A DNA stretch of 55,829 bases from Gallionella sp. (GCA_028687335.1 JAQUAI010000018.1:1-55829), one strand, 5' to 3'; shown: positions 13,993-22,229, counted from the stretch's first letter. Notes: generated by a model from the sequence alone, not told the origin. Program-made: numbers and translations.

Positions 13993-15273
13993 TTAATCTG
14001 CCAACCTGAATGCAGCAGCCATTTTCTGTTGCTCGCGCATCGACAGCCCCAACCCAGTCGCAATTTTTGACCACTGCCGAACTACCGTCTGGCAATGCGC
14101 GATGATGCTGTTTGCATCGTCGGCTTTCACTCTGAAATAGGGTGCAACAGAAAGAGCCAGTTCCAAATCCATCGCGTTGTCGGCTTGGCTGATGTTGAGT
14201 TTTAGTCCATACGAGTCGGCCACCGGGTTCATGTCATAAGCGGGCGACAAGCGCCAGCCTTTGCCGGGTATGAGGATGAAGCCGTGGTTGCGCAGGTGGT
14301 CGTCGGTGTTGGAGACGAGCATGTTAAACACGATGCGCGTCCATAGTTCGCGCAGGTCAATGTCGGTTTGCGCGCCGTGGTCTATCAACACGCGTGCGAT
14401 TTCGAGATAGCTCGCACCAGTCGATGCATCGTCGCCATCCTTGTGTCCGGTGAGTGTCATTGCCGACGCGAAGTGCAGTCGGTGGTTATTTGCTGTGCGA
14501 TCAAAGCGCTGCACGAGGAAGGTGTGGTGCGGGCTGGCAAAGCGGCGCACCAGGCTGGGCGGCACTTGTAGTCCGCAAACTTGCGCCAGTGTATGCACCA
14601 GCATTTCCCATGCGCCCACATCGTGTTCATCGCGCGCACTGGGAAATTTGGCGATCCACAGTTGCCCGTTGGGTTCAGCCACACTGGCCTTGGGGCGCGC
14701 GCCGCCAAGTGAGCCGCCGGGTGCGATCAACATGCGCAGCCAGTCATCCCCTTGCGGCGCGGTGTTGTCTTCGTCGCGCTCCAGCGCGAGGCTGGCGGCT
14801 TCCAGTTCGCGCAACTGCACAAACGGTGGCGCTGCCACGCCATGTCGATTGTCGAGAAAGTCGCCTTCGTCATTTAGGCGAAAACGTAACGCGCCAACTC
14901 GAAATGAATCATGCACGCCCAGTAAATAATCAGACTCCGTCAAACGCACTGATCTATCCGCCAAGCCTGCCCGCTGCTCACGCTCCAAACGGCGACGCAT
15001 TAACAAACGCCCCCAGCGATCTGGGCTTGCATCGGAGAAAACGCCGAACGTGTCGAAGCCCTGCGCGGGATGTTGATGTCCGCTGAACAGGCCAAGGCGC
15101 GGGTCGAGTTGCAGGCCAATCAGGTCTGGATGATTGAGCGCAGGTTTGTCGAATGCGAACTCGAAAATCTCCCGTGCCGCACCGCGCCGCGCATACAAAA
15201 AGCCCAAGCGTAATGGTTCGGTCAGGCCGTTCCAATCTGCATACACAGCAATTTCGGCGGATGCGTTAGCCAT
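13993..15273 (-). CDS. hipA: HipA-type serine/threonine kinase toxin
   Basis: This 426-residue kinase has the HipA N-terminal subdomain (DASPDRWGRLLMRRR), the Gly-rich nucleotide loop region (APGGSLGGARPKASV), the catalytic segment SNTDDHLRNHGFIL and the metal-binding SPAYDMNPV. HipA phosphorylates aminoacyl-tRNA synthetases (GltX in E. coli) and induces persistence. The start was set at MANASAEIAVY because it overlaps the hipB stop by eight bases. All key residues appear intact. Confidence 0.9.
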   Translation of the reverse strand: MANASAEIAVYADWNGLTEPLRLGFLYARRGAAREIFEFAFDKPALNHPDLIGLQLDPRLGLFSGHQHPAQGFDTFGVFSDASPDRWGRLLMRRRLEREQRAGLADRSVRLTESDYLLGVHDSFRVGALRFRLNDEGDFLDNRHGVAAPPFVQLRELEAASLALERDEDNTAPQGDDWLRMLIAPGGSLGGARPKASVAEPNGQLWIAKFPSARDEHDVGAWEMLVHTLAQVCGLQVPPSLVRRFASPHHTFLVQRFDRTANNHRLHFASAMTLTGHKDGDDASTGASYLEIARVLIDHGAQTDIDLRELWTRIVFNMLVSNTDDHLRNHGFILIPGKGWRLSPAYDMNPVADSYGLKLNISQADNAMDLELALSVAPYFRVKADDANSIIAHCQTVVRQWSKIATGLGLSMREQQKMAAAFRLAD

Positions 15274-15703
15274 TTTGTTTCGCGGCGGGATCAATCAAAT
15301 TAGCCAGCGTTTGCGAACTGGTGAAGCCGGTGTAATTTTGTATTGGCTCGTTCAGCTGCGGCGTTGTGCTCGGCGTTGGCAGCTTCGCATAAAGCTTGGC
15401 GCTGGGTTTGGTTTTAGGCAACAGACGTGCATCTTGTAAGTCACGTCCTAGCGTGTCTGCCTGCCCCAGCAGGTTGATATCCTGTTCAATACCCAATACC
15501 TGCATCACCGCCAGATACGCCCCCATCGTTACGCCATCTCCGCCGCGCTCCACGCTGCGCAACGTCATAGGTGACATTCCCGCGCGTTCCGCCACCTGCT
15601 TGGAAGTCAATTTTCGACGCAAGCGCGCTAGACGCAATCGGTCTCCGAGCTGGTAGAGCAACTCGGCTGTAGAAGGTAATAATGGAGAAGTTTTCTTGGC
15701 CAT
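15266..15703 (-). CDS. hipB: HipB-type antitoxin and repressor
   Basis: The 145-residue protein has an XRE helix-turn-helix at about 18-70 (LRLARLRRKLTSKQVAERAG, MSPMTLRSVERGG) followed by a long Pro/Thr-rich tail that is longer than in E. coli HipB (88 residues). The gene is immediately upstream of hipA, with overlap. The upstream region is AT-rich (around 15704-15750), where the self-regulated promoter should be, but I could not define a clean operator. Confidence 0.85.
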   Translation of the reverse strand: MAKKTSPLLPSTAELLYQLGDRLRLARLRRKLTSKQVAERAGMSPMTLRSVERGGDGVTMGAYLAVMQVLGIEQDINLLGQADTLGRDLQDARLLPKTKPSAKLYAKLPTPSTTPQLNEPIQNYTGFTSSQTLANLIDPAAKQNG

Positions 15704-15830
15704 AATATAAATATAATAGCTTCACTTACACTATAAAGCCAGAATATTTACAGTTTAGTGCTTTTGATCGATGTACCTATCAACCCTCTTCCAATCGGTT
15801 TTGTACGCTTAGTCGAATGGCTGTAACCAA

Positions 15831-15857
15831 TCACTTGGCAGCTTGCTGCCTTAGTGA
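15831..15857. repeat. Hairpin repeat between hipB and a convergent-side gene
   Basis: TCACTTGGCAGC and GCTGCCTTAGTGA form a near-perfect stem with a two-base TT centre. A similar unit built on CAGCTTGCTG occurs at 51531-51565. It may act as a boundary or transcript end. The gap 15704-15880 has no gene. Confidence 0.5.
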
Positions 15858-15880
15858 GATGGCTAGTTGTTTCACCAGTA

Positions 15881-16981
15881 TCAATCTCCAGCCCTAATTT
15901 TTATTGGCCCCACTCTCTCATCGAAGGGAATTGGTAACGCAAATGCACCTTCAAATATCGTCTTTGGATCTCTCCCCATCCGTATATCCTGTTTTTGAAT
16001 GCTGCCTTTAGGGCAAAACCACTGCCCAGACCGAAGTTCCCAACTCTCGCAATCTGCGCCCAAAATTATCCTTTGCCCAATCTCATCCTTATCGCTTACG
16101 CGTATAAATGATCCATTCTCAGGCGATGTGGATTCCTTAGTCCCCGATACTGTCTCCATCGCAGTGTGCCATGGTATGGGGTCCCCCTCGAAAAACATTA
16201 CGCCAGAAACAGACTCATTTCCATTTTGGTGGCTCTGGTATTTATACGTATCACCATTTTCATTCAAAACCAATTCACTCCAATCCGCCTCAATCCCAAC
16301 AAATGGATTGGCTCGAGTAAACTCAATCAGTCCATATGCTGTCGAATCCGTAAAATTCCCTTCCTGCATCCAAGCACTAGGATGAGCATCCTTCGGGCCA
16401 GTCCACGTTTTTCGCCCCTCACCATTCAGCAATCCAAAAGCGAACTCGCCAGAAAGCTCATATATCTCTTGCACTCTACCTTCCGAGTCAAAAGAAAAAT
16501 TAACCCGCTTGCCGTCTTCGCCTGTCAATAATCCATTTTCAAAATTTCCTAAGTAAGTTTGAATATTGGTATACACCTTACCGTTTATTTCAACTTTGTA
16601 GAGAATTTGCAACTCACCAATCCCCTTAATGGGTTTCCCGTTGCAACTGCCACCAGACCATTTCAGCGCAAATTCTTTCTCCCCTCTATCAGGTTTGGAA
16701 AAAAAAGTTACGCAGTTGTTCTTATTCTTGTAAGCATCTGTGTAGTAAGTAGCACCATCTGGCGCAGGCAGTTTGATTCTTTTAGCTGGGCTAAACCCAT
16801 CAAACGAGGGGGCCTCGCCTGAAAATCGCATATGTTTGCGCACCTGCATCAACCTTGTACCTTCTTCTGTCGCATACAAATCCGAATCGTCCGCAACCGC
16901 TGATCTCGGCACTGCAAGAAGGATTATGGAAAAGAATATTGAAGTCACCCCATGAAGAACAACGAATTTGAAGGTATTCAT
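15881..16981 (-). CDS. Secreted protein with MORN-like repeats, function unknown
   Basis: This 366-residue protein starts with a signal peptide (VVLHGVTSIFFSIILLAVPR, then AVADD). In the middle are MORN-like units (YLGNFENGLLTGEDG, then LSGEFAFGLLNGEGRKTW). Several Cys pairs (NNCV, GSCNG, DCESW, WFCPKG) suggest disulfides in the periplasm or outside the cell. I do not recognise a family with known function. It stands alone between the HipBA region and a decayed gene. Confidence 0.6.
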   Translation of the reverse strand: MNTFKFVVLHGVTSIFFSIILLAVPRSAVADDSDLYATEEGTRLMQVRKHMRFSGEAPSFDGFSPAKRIKLPAPDGATYYTDAYKNKNNCVTFFSKPDRGEKEFALKWSGGSCNGKPIKGIGELQILYKVEINGKVYTNIQTYLGNFENGLLTGEDGKRVNFSFDSEGRVQEIYELSGEFAFGLLNGEGRKTWTGPKDAHPSAWMQEGNFTDSTAYGLIEFTRANPFVGIEADWSELVLNENGDTYKYQSHQNGNESVSGVMFFEGDPIPWHTAMETVSGTKESTSPENGSFIRVSDKDEIGQRIILGADCESWELRSGQWFCPKGSIQKQDIRMGRDPKTIFEGAFALPIPFDERVGPIKIRAGD

Positions 16982-17052
16982 AATTGCAAGTCTCCCCAGT
17001 ATTAAATAATGAGTTATCTTTCAAGCTTCAGCTATTAATCGTATTTTCAGCA

Positions 17053-17241
17053 TCACGTTTCCACTTCAACATCCGCGCCCTGCCCTGTCAAGCGCAGGAT
17101 GATGTTCTCGTCCTTTTGATTCGCCGTGCCGAAGCCAGTGCTGAAATTCAGCATCAGGGTGGTTGTGCCAAAAACGATCTGTTGGGTATTGCCGTAGAAA
17201 TGGGCTTCCACTTTGTATAGGCTGAATTTCGAATCAAGCTC
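17053..17241 (-). pseudogene. 3' remnant of a DUF2135-like gene
   Basis: On the minus strand the frame reads ELDSKFSLYKVEAHFYGNTQ, then QIVFGTTTLMLNFSTGFGTA, then NQKDENIILRLTGQGADVEV and a stop. This resembles the C-terminal end of DUF2135/YfaP-like proteins (Y-x-V-x-A-x-F-Y-G-x-x-Q-Q-x). Upstream the frame soon hits a stop and loses resemblance, so only the tail remains. It fills most of the 350-bp gap between the MORN-like gene and the transhydrogenase. Confidence 0.5.
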
Positions 17242-17331
17242 GGAAAAATAAACACAACAATAAAAAACTAGGGTTTAACCAAGCCATCCAACTCGCATAT
17301 CATGCAGCCATCGCGCATACAGGAGTTACTC

Positions 17332-18720
17332 ATGGATTACGACATTCTCATCATCGGTTCCGGCCCTGCCGGACAACACGCAGCGTGGCAGGCGGCGCGC
17401 ATGGGTAAACGTGCGGCCATTATCGAGCGCAAACCAAAAATCGGCGGTGCAGGTTTGCAGACCGGCACCATTCCCAGCAAGGCCATGCGCGAAGTCGCGT
17501 ATTTACTCTCGCGCTCCGGCGGCATGCGTCAGGCACTCTCCCCTGATGGTCGCAGTCGACACGGCCTGCTAGCCGATGCGGTGCGCCGCAAAGAAGCGGT
17601 TATCGCGCAACAAGAGTCGGTCATCCTGCAACGCTTGTTAAAGCACGGTGTTGCACTGATTCCCGGCGAAGCCTCGTTCATCGATGCGCACACACTGCAA
17701 GTGGCCGACCGCGCGGGCAATACGCGCACGCTCTCGGCTGAAGTCATCTTGCTTGCCAGCGGCTCGCGCCCGCGTCGTCCGGGCAATATCCCGTTCGATA
17801 AAAAAACCGTGCTGGACTCCACCTCCATACTCAATCTGCGCCATATGCCAGAAAGCCTGCTGGTGGTCGGCGGCGGTGTAATCGCCTGCGAATTCGTCTC
17901 CATCTTCGCCGCACTCGGCGTGCAAGTTTGCGTGGTAGACAGCCACGCGCAACTGCTGGAATACCTAAGCGAAGACGTGGTCGGCGTGCTGGCAGACAGT
18001 TTCCTCGGCATGGGGGTCACCTTCCACATGCGCGAACGCGTGCGCGAAATTCGTCAGGAAGAGCACGGCACACTCACCGTACTGGAAAGCGGCAAAGAAA
18101 TCCGCACCGATGCTGTGCTTTACGCACAAGGCCGCGAGCCAAACAGCGGCGGGCTGCACGTCGAACGCGCGGGCATACGCGCGCAAGATGGCTGGATCGA
18201 AGTCAACTCGCATTTCCAAACCAGCGTGCCGCACATCTTTGCCGTGGGCGACCTCATTGGCCGCCCCGCCCTCGCCTCCACCGGTATGGAACAAGGCCGT
18301 GCTGCGGTATTGCACGCCTTCGGCGGTGCAGCCCATGTCACAGCGGAAAACCTGCCGATGGCGGTGTACACCATTCCTGAAATCTCCTACGTCGGCAAAA
18401 CCGAAAAAGAAGTGCAGCAGGAAAACACTCCCTACGTTATCGGTCGCGCCCGATTCAAAGACAGCGCGCGCGGCCAAATCATCGGCGACGCACAAGGTCT
18501 GCTAAAACTCATCGTCGATACCCGCAATGAAAAACTACTCGGCGTACACATCGTCGGCGAACAAGCCAGCGAACTCATCCACATCGGCCAACTGGTGATG
18601 AACCTAAACGGCACCGTGCGCGACCTAATCAGCAACGTATTCAACTACCCCACCCTAGCCGAGTGCTACAAACTCGCCGCACTCGACTGCACGCACCAAA
18701 TGGAAACCGGGAAGAAATAG
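17332..18720 (+). CDS. sthA: Soluble NAD(P) transhydrogenase-like flavoprotein (SthA family)
   Basis: The 462-residue FAD enzyme has the N-terminal dinucleotide fold (DYDILIIGSGPAGQHAAWQA), the SthA-type TGTIPSKAMREV where dihydrolipoamide dehydrogenases have the redox Cys pair, a second nucleotide fold (SLLVVGGGVIACEFVSIFAA), the FAD-contacting FAVGDLIGRPALASTGMEQG, and the dimerisation domain. Because the active-site Cys pair is absent it is not a disulfide reductase. Hydride exchange between NADPH and NAD is the expected reaction, which may balance reductant for nitrogen fixation. The start was set at MDYDIL, with AGGAG upstream. Confidence 0.85.
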   Translation: MDYDILIIGSGPAGQHAAWQAARMGKRAAIIERKPKIGGAGLQTGTIPSKAMREVAYLLSRSGGMRQALSPDGRSRHGLLADAVRRKEAVIAQQESVILQRLLKHGVALIPGEASFIDAHTLQVADRAGNTRTLSAEVILLASGSRPRRPGNIPFDKKTVLDSTSILNLRHMPESLLVVGGGVIACEFVSIFAALGVQVCVVDSHAQLLEYLSEDVVGVLADSFLGMGVTFHMRERVREIRQEEHGTLTVLESGKEIRTDAVLYAQGREPNSGGLHVERAGIRAQDGWIEVNSHFQTSVPHIFAVGDLIGRPALASTGMEQGRAAVLHAFGGAAHVTAENLPMAVYTIPEISYVGKTEKEVQQENTPYVIGRARFKDSARGQIIGDAQGLLKLIVDTRNEKLLGVHIVGEQASELIHIGQLVMNLNGTVRDLISNVFNYPTLAECYKLAALDCTHQMETGKK

Positions 18721-18864
18721 CGGACTATTTAACAACATGAGCCCACCGTGGCTGGTGGGTTGGGTGTAATGAGACGACAGCGTGGACAGCAAACACGTGC
18801 CCACCATTTTTGTAGGGCAACCTCACACTCCTGATTGATGCTGAACTGTACCGAGCCAAGTAGG

Positions 18865-18886
18865 GTAGGCACGCTTTTGTGCCCAC
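18865..18886. repeat. Hairpin repeat (family B) in the gap before the SIR2-like gene
   Basis: GTAGGCAC and GTGCCCAC flank a T-rich six-base loop. The gap 18721-19078 also holds a second hairpin (TGCGACAA ... TTGTCGCA around 18946-18971) and a stretch around 18790-18815 with a GTGCCCACC core. Apart from these and the sigma-54 promoter at its right end, I see no gene in the gap. Confidence 0.6.
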
Positions 18887-19025
18887 GCAGAATCCTTGCG
18901 CATCATTCCATTTACCGCGCTTAAACGCCCTACCCTCGCCCCTTGTGCGACAAGTTTTTCGGCTTTGTCGCATTTCCTCCATAGCCGCCTCCTCTGTAAC
19001 CCTCGCCAATACTGGGGGTTCGTTC

Positions 19026-19040
19026 TGGCTCGGTTATTGC
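19026..19040 (+). promoter_or_regulatory. Sigma-54 promoter of the SIR2-like/hemerythrin operon
   Basis: TGGCTCG-GTTA-TTGC differs from the consensus TGGCACG-N4-TTGC at one base and keeps the exact GG-N10-GC spacing. The predicted start point is near 19052, with AGAGGAG and the ATG at 19079 following. No exact TGT-N10-ACA site is seen upstream; a TGT-N11-ACA variant is at 18811-18827. Confidence 0.72.
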
Positions 19041-19078
19041 AAACAGTTATTGCATCATCACCAAGAGGAGCTATTCCA

Positions 19079-19939
19079 ATGAGTCATGCTTTTGAAAACA
19101 TCTTTTCCGGTTTGTCTGATGGCAGCGTTGTGCCTTATCTCGGCGCGGGTGCGCTGAATGGGGTGATCGACCCGGCATCGGGCAAGGCAATTCCTGCTGA
19201 TAGCGATAGCCTCATCTTGGCAATGAACAATGGCCAGCCGATGGCTCCCAAGCTGATGTACGAGTTTCCGCGTGCGGCGATGAATGTGGAGTTGAAGCGT
19301 GGCCGCTCGGCGGTGAATAAATTTCTTGATGCGACTTATCGCGATACGCAATGGAGCACATCCGCACTGCATCAGTGGCTGGCGCAACAGAAGCTGCCCT
19401 ATTTAATTGATGCCAACCGCGACACGCAGTTGCAGAAACAATATGCCACCACCCCGCACACACTGATCGTCGGTATCGCGCGCATGGCGGGCACCGGCTA
19501 CCGCTTCCGCTTATATCAGTACGACGGCGGCAAATATTCCGCCATTGAGCCGGAATCAGTGGATAGCAGCTTGCCTATTTTGTTCAAGCCGTTGGGCACG
19601 CCGTTGCCGGAATCAAACTACATTGCATCGGATGCCGATTTCGTCGATTACATCACCGAGCTGATGGGCGGCTTCGCTATTCCTTCGTTCGTAAAACGCC
19701 TGCGCCAGAACAAACGCTACCTGCTGCTCGGCCAACGCCTGAACCGCGACACGGATCGTATGGTGTTCTCCGACATTATTTTTGGTGCGGACAAGCCCGC
19801 CGGTTGGGCACTCATCCCGCATCCAACCGATAAAGAGAAGCGTTATCTCGACCGGCTCAACATCGAGATCGTGAATGCCGACGTGGCAGATTTCCTGACT
19901 GCTGCTCAGGCTTGGAACGGTAGCCTCGCCACCGCATGA
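19079..19939 (+). CDS. SIR2-like protein in a nitrogen-fixation context
   Basis: The 286-residue protein starts MSHAFENIFSGLSDGSVVPY followed by LGAGAL, the Gly-Ala-Gly of SIR2-like NAD-binding folds, and has a long middle section with PHTLIVGIARMAGTGYRFRL. It belongs by eye to the divergent SIR2-like group rather than to classical deacetylases; I cannot point to a certain catalytic His. Relatives beside nif genes have no defined role as far as I know. Its stop overlaps the hemerythrin start as ATGA, and the pair is preceded by a near-consensus sigma-54 promoter. Confidence 0.6.
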   Translation: MSHAFENIFSGLSDGSVVPYLGAGALNGVIDPASGKAIPADSDSLILAMNNGQPMAPKLMYEFPRAAMNVELKRGRSAVNKFLDATYRDTQWSTSALHQWLAQQKLPYLIDANRDTQLQKQYATTPHTLIVGIARMAGTGYRFRLYQYDGGKYSAIEPESVDSSLPILFKPLGTPLPESNYIASDADFVDYITELMGGFAIPSFVKRLRQNKRYLLLGQRLNRDTDRMVFSDIIFGADKPAGWALIPHPTDKEKRYLDRLNIEIVNADVADFLTAAQAWNGSLATA

Positions 19940-20343
19940 GCAAGCATCAGGCAAAGTGGGATGCGCCGCGCCACACACTGGGGTTGGACGAGATGGATGA
20001 CGCGCATCGCGAATTCATCACCCAAGTGGGCGTACTCATCGCCGCCAGCGATGCGGAGTTTCCTGCACTGTTTCAGGCGCTCGTTGCCCACACCCGCGAA
20101 CATTTCATGGCCGAAGGTCGCTTGATGCGTGAAGCAAAGTATCAGGGCTTGGGCGTGCATGAAGGCGAACATCACCGCGTACTGGGCGAGTTGCAACAAC
20201 TCAACCGCACGCTCAAACGCGGCCACTTACCGCTAGTGCGCGCCTATGTGCGTGAGGGATTAGCGGAATGGTTCGATACGCACTTGGCAATGATGGATGG
20301 CGCGCTTGTGGCTTTTTTGAAGAAACAAGCACCGCACAACTGA
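19936..20343 (+). CDS. Bacteriohemerythrin, SIR2-coupled
   Basis: The 135-residue single-domain hemerythrin has a complete ligand set: His24, His56-x3-Glu60, His75-x3-His79 and His116-x4-Asp121. Such proteins bind O2 reversibly at a diiron site and, in Methylococcus and others, deliver or buffer oxygen. The start overlaps the SIR2-like gene (ATGA), so the two are made together. Under a sigma-54 promoter the simplest role is O2 buffering during nitrogen fixation, which is inference. Confidence 0.88.
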   Translation: MSKHQAKWDAPRHTLGLDEMDDAHREFITQVGVLIAASDAEFPALFQALVAHTREHFMAEGRLMREAKYQGLGVHEGEHHRVLGELQQLNRTLKRGHLPLVRAYVREGLAEWFDTHLAMMDGALVAFLKKQAPHN

Positions 20344-20426
20344 GTAGATACGAATTTGAACGACGGGTAAGTCGGTGGGTAATCGGACGGTAGCTTGTCT
20401 TTATTTCAAAAAACCCATTAGAACCT

Positions 20427-20598
20427 AACCCCCTCCAACTCCCCCTTGTCAGGGGGAGAGCCTAGCCCGCCTCCCTTGAAGCGGGGTAGGTAAGCTGGCA
20501 ATCCGCGTAGCAGATGCTCACATAAGGGAGATAAAGGGGTTCCGTTCCAGTCACACCGTCCTGACTCTCCCCCTGATAAGGGGGAGTTGGAGGGGGTT
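20427..20598. repeat. MITE-like element with 31-bp inverted repeats (family A)
   Basis: The left arm (20427-20457, opening AACCCCCTCCAACTCCCCCT) and right arm (20568-20598) are reverse complements at 30 of 31 positions. The 110-bp centre holds another repeat (GGTAAGCTGGCAATCCGCGT at 20486-20505), related to the unit inside the family D element at 8.5 kb. There is no coding capacity. It fills the space between the two convergent hemerythrin genes (gap 20344-20635). Confidence 0.78.
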
Positions 20599-20635
20599 TA
20601 CGTTTGTATTTCTTTACCTTGATGATCTAGCTAAA

Positions 20636-21139
20636 TCAAGCCGCCTTCCAAACTTCCCACCATTTTTTCGAGTCGGACATACGCGCAAATTCGCTACTTG
20701 CCTCGCGCTCCCAACTGTCGACTGAAAAGCCTGACTGTTGCAGGGCGGCACTGTATTTCGTGTCCACACCCTGTATGTGCTCCTTCAGCCAAGTCTTAAG
20801 GAAGCTGAGCATTTCGAAATAGATCGGCTTGCCATCCACCAGATGTTTTTTGCATAACAGGTCAAGCTGCGCGAGCAATTTTTCGTGCTCCGCTTTGTGG
20901 GCATCAAAGTCTTTGTATTTCGCCTGTTGCATCAGACGCTCTTCCAATTCGAAGTGTGTCTGCGTATAGCTCATCAACGCATCCAAGATTCCCGCAATCA
21001 CCTTGTCCCCTTCGCGCTTGCAAACCGCGACAAACAAACGATTGAGAATATTCACCAGTTCCTGATGCTGATCGTCGATGGTCTGAATATTGACGCTGTA
21101 CTCGGGAGCCCATTTGAAAAAAACTTCTGTATTTGGCAT
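20636..21139 (-). CDS. Second bacteriohemerythrin with C-terminal extension
   Basis: This 167-residue hemerythrin has the full ligand set: His25, His62-x3-Glu66, His81-x3-His85 and His121-x4-Asp126. About 35 residues follow the domain (SVDSWEREASSEFARMSDSK, then KWWEVWKAA), with a Trp-rich end of unknown purpose. The ribosome site is TAGGAGGA. A near-consensus sigma-54 promoter lies upstream. It is convergent with the SIR2-hemerythrin operon, so two separate hemerythrin genes share the same promoter class. Confidence 0.88.
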   Translation of the reverse strand: MPNTEVFFKWAPEYSVNIQTIDDQHQELVNILNRLFVAVCKREGDKVIAGILDALMSYTQTHFELEERLMQQAKYKDFDAHKAEHEKLLAQLDLLCKKHLVDGKPIYFEMLSFLKTWLKEHIQGVDTKYSAALQQSGFSVDSWEREASSEFARMSDSKKWWEVWKAA

Positions 21140-21185
21140 GTATCCTCCTAACTAAATATCGCCATATGTCCGAACTCCAACAGTA

Positions 21186-21200
21186 GCAAATAGCATGCCA
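21186..21200 (-). promoter_or_regulatory. Sigma-54 promoter of the second hemerythrin
   Basis: Read on the minus strand: TGGCATG-CTAT-TTGC, one mismatch from consensus with exact spacing. The start point would be near 21174, about 35 bases before the ATG. I found no TGT-N10-ACA site upstream within about 150 bases. Confidence 0.7.
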
Positions 21201-21241
21201 ACTATTTATTACGCCCAAGTTAAAAGTCAGTATTTCTCCGC

Positions 21242-21542
21242 GTGATAGCAACCAACATTGAGAAAATTACAATCGAGACGCACGGTGCATTGCATGAGGT
21301 GTATGAGATCGCCGCATTGGCACACGGTGTCGTGCCCGCGCACAACGTCACCCTCGATCTCAAGAATACCGAAACGACTTTTTCTGATGCCAGCCGCGCA
21401 AGCGGAAAAGTTGAGCTCCATCCCATACGACGGCGAATTGCATGATCGCGCGACGTACCGCTATTTCTGGGAAGTGCTACAGAAAGCGAAGATCACCAAC
21501 GTGGCGATACCTGCGGAAGCGAGTGCGGCGTTTTTTAGTTAA
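21242..21542 (+). pseudogene. Small gene of unknown family, frameshifted
   Basis: A frame starting GTG at 21242 reads IATNIEKITIETHGALHEVY and continues to KVELHPIRRRIA with a stop near 21445. The neighbouring frame continues as SIPYDGELHDRATYRYFWEV and on to AIPAEASAAFFS at 21542. Both halves look protein-like, and a single-base shift around 21412-21420 joins them. I do not recognise the family. It begins inside the upstream region of the second hemerythrin gene. Confidence 0.4.
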
Positions 21543-21683
21543 GTGAGAGGAATGTGCAGATCAAACTTGCCATAACAACTGTCCATTCAGATTTTTAGTC
21601 TGCTTATAGGGCAGCATTTCTTTGGGTTTATCGCATCCTGGTAATCAACGACAGGTCATTGCGATTGCCTGTCAAATTAGCTT

Positions 21684-22127
21684 TCAGCTTTCATCGGGTG
21701 TGACCATGCGTATCGGGCGAGTCCCGATCTTGGCCCCGGTGACTTCATCCACGGCCACCGCTTTGATTTCTGTCCCTGTTTCTGCATCCAGGAAGCGCAC
21801 TAATTTACCTCCGCCACGATATTGGCGCCCCCACGCACCGATCATGAAGAGCACTGGCAGAAAGTCGAGCCCAGCAGCGGTCAACACATATTCCTCACGC
21901 GGGGGGTGCTCAGAGTAGCGCCGTTTCTCCAGTAATCCCTCCTCAGTAAGCGTGGCCAGCCGCCGGGTCAGGATCGTCGGGGCGATGCCTATGCTTTTCC
22001 GGAATTGGTCAAAGCGCGTCAAGCCGCCATGTGCGTCCCGCAGGATCAACAGGCTCCAAGCGTCGCCCGCAAAAGCCAAGCTGCGTGAGATGGGGCACGG
22101 GTCATTGCATGTGTTTTTGTCGTTCAT
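21684..22127 (-). CDS. HxlR-family transcription regulator
   Basis: The 147-residue protein has the HxlR winged helix: CPISRSLAFAGDAWSLLILR, TRFDQFRKSIGIAPTILTRR, LATLTEEGLLEKRRYSEHPP, REEYVLTAAGLDFLPVL. Two N-terminal cysteines (Cys7, Cys11) occupy the region where YodB and HypR carry their redox-sensing Cys. Those relatives respond to quinones, diamide or aldehydes and control reductases. The gene is divergent from the hydrolase/reductase block and separated by three phased repeats. The start MNDKNT was chosen because the longer reading runs into those repeats. Confidence 0.85.
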   Translation of the reverse strand: MNDKNTCNDPCPISRSLAFAGDAWSLLILRDAHGGLTRFDQFRKSIGIAPTILTRRLATLTEEGLLEKRRYSEHPPREEYVLTAAGLDFLPVLFMIGAWGRQYRGGGKLVRFLDAETGTEIKAVAVDEVTGAKIGTRPIRMVTPDES

Positions 22128-22130
22128 ACT

Positions 22131-22190
22131 AAATTGATAGTGACAAGGTTTCAAATTGATAGTAACATCGCTTTCGAATCGATAGTGACA
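22131..22190. promoter_or_regulatory. Three phased direct repeats, HxlR operator candidate
   Basis: AAATTGATAGTGACA (22131-22145), AAATTGATAGTAACA (22153-22167) and GAATCGATAGTGACA (22176-22190) are spaced 22 and 23 bases apart, about two helical turns. They lie between the divergent regulator and hydrolase genes, so one protein could control both directions. Confidence 0.75.
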
Positions 22191-22229
22191 GTTTGACAGG
22201 AAGCAATCCAACATACAAGGAGATATGCA

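Noticed and set aside
16984..17220. 78-residue plus-strand frame in the gap before the transhydrogenase
   Set aside because: The opposite strand carries a recognisable DUF2135-like remnant, so this frame is its shadow.
18763..18780. Possible NifA site TGT...ACA upstream of the SIR2-like gene
   Set aside because: The spacing is nine bases rather than ten and it lies far from the promoter.
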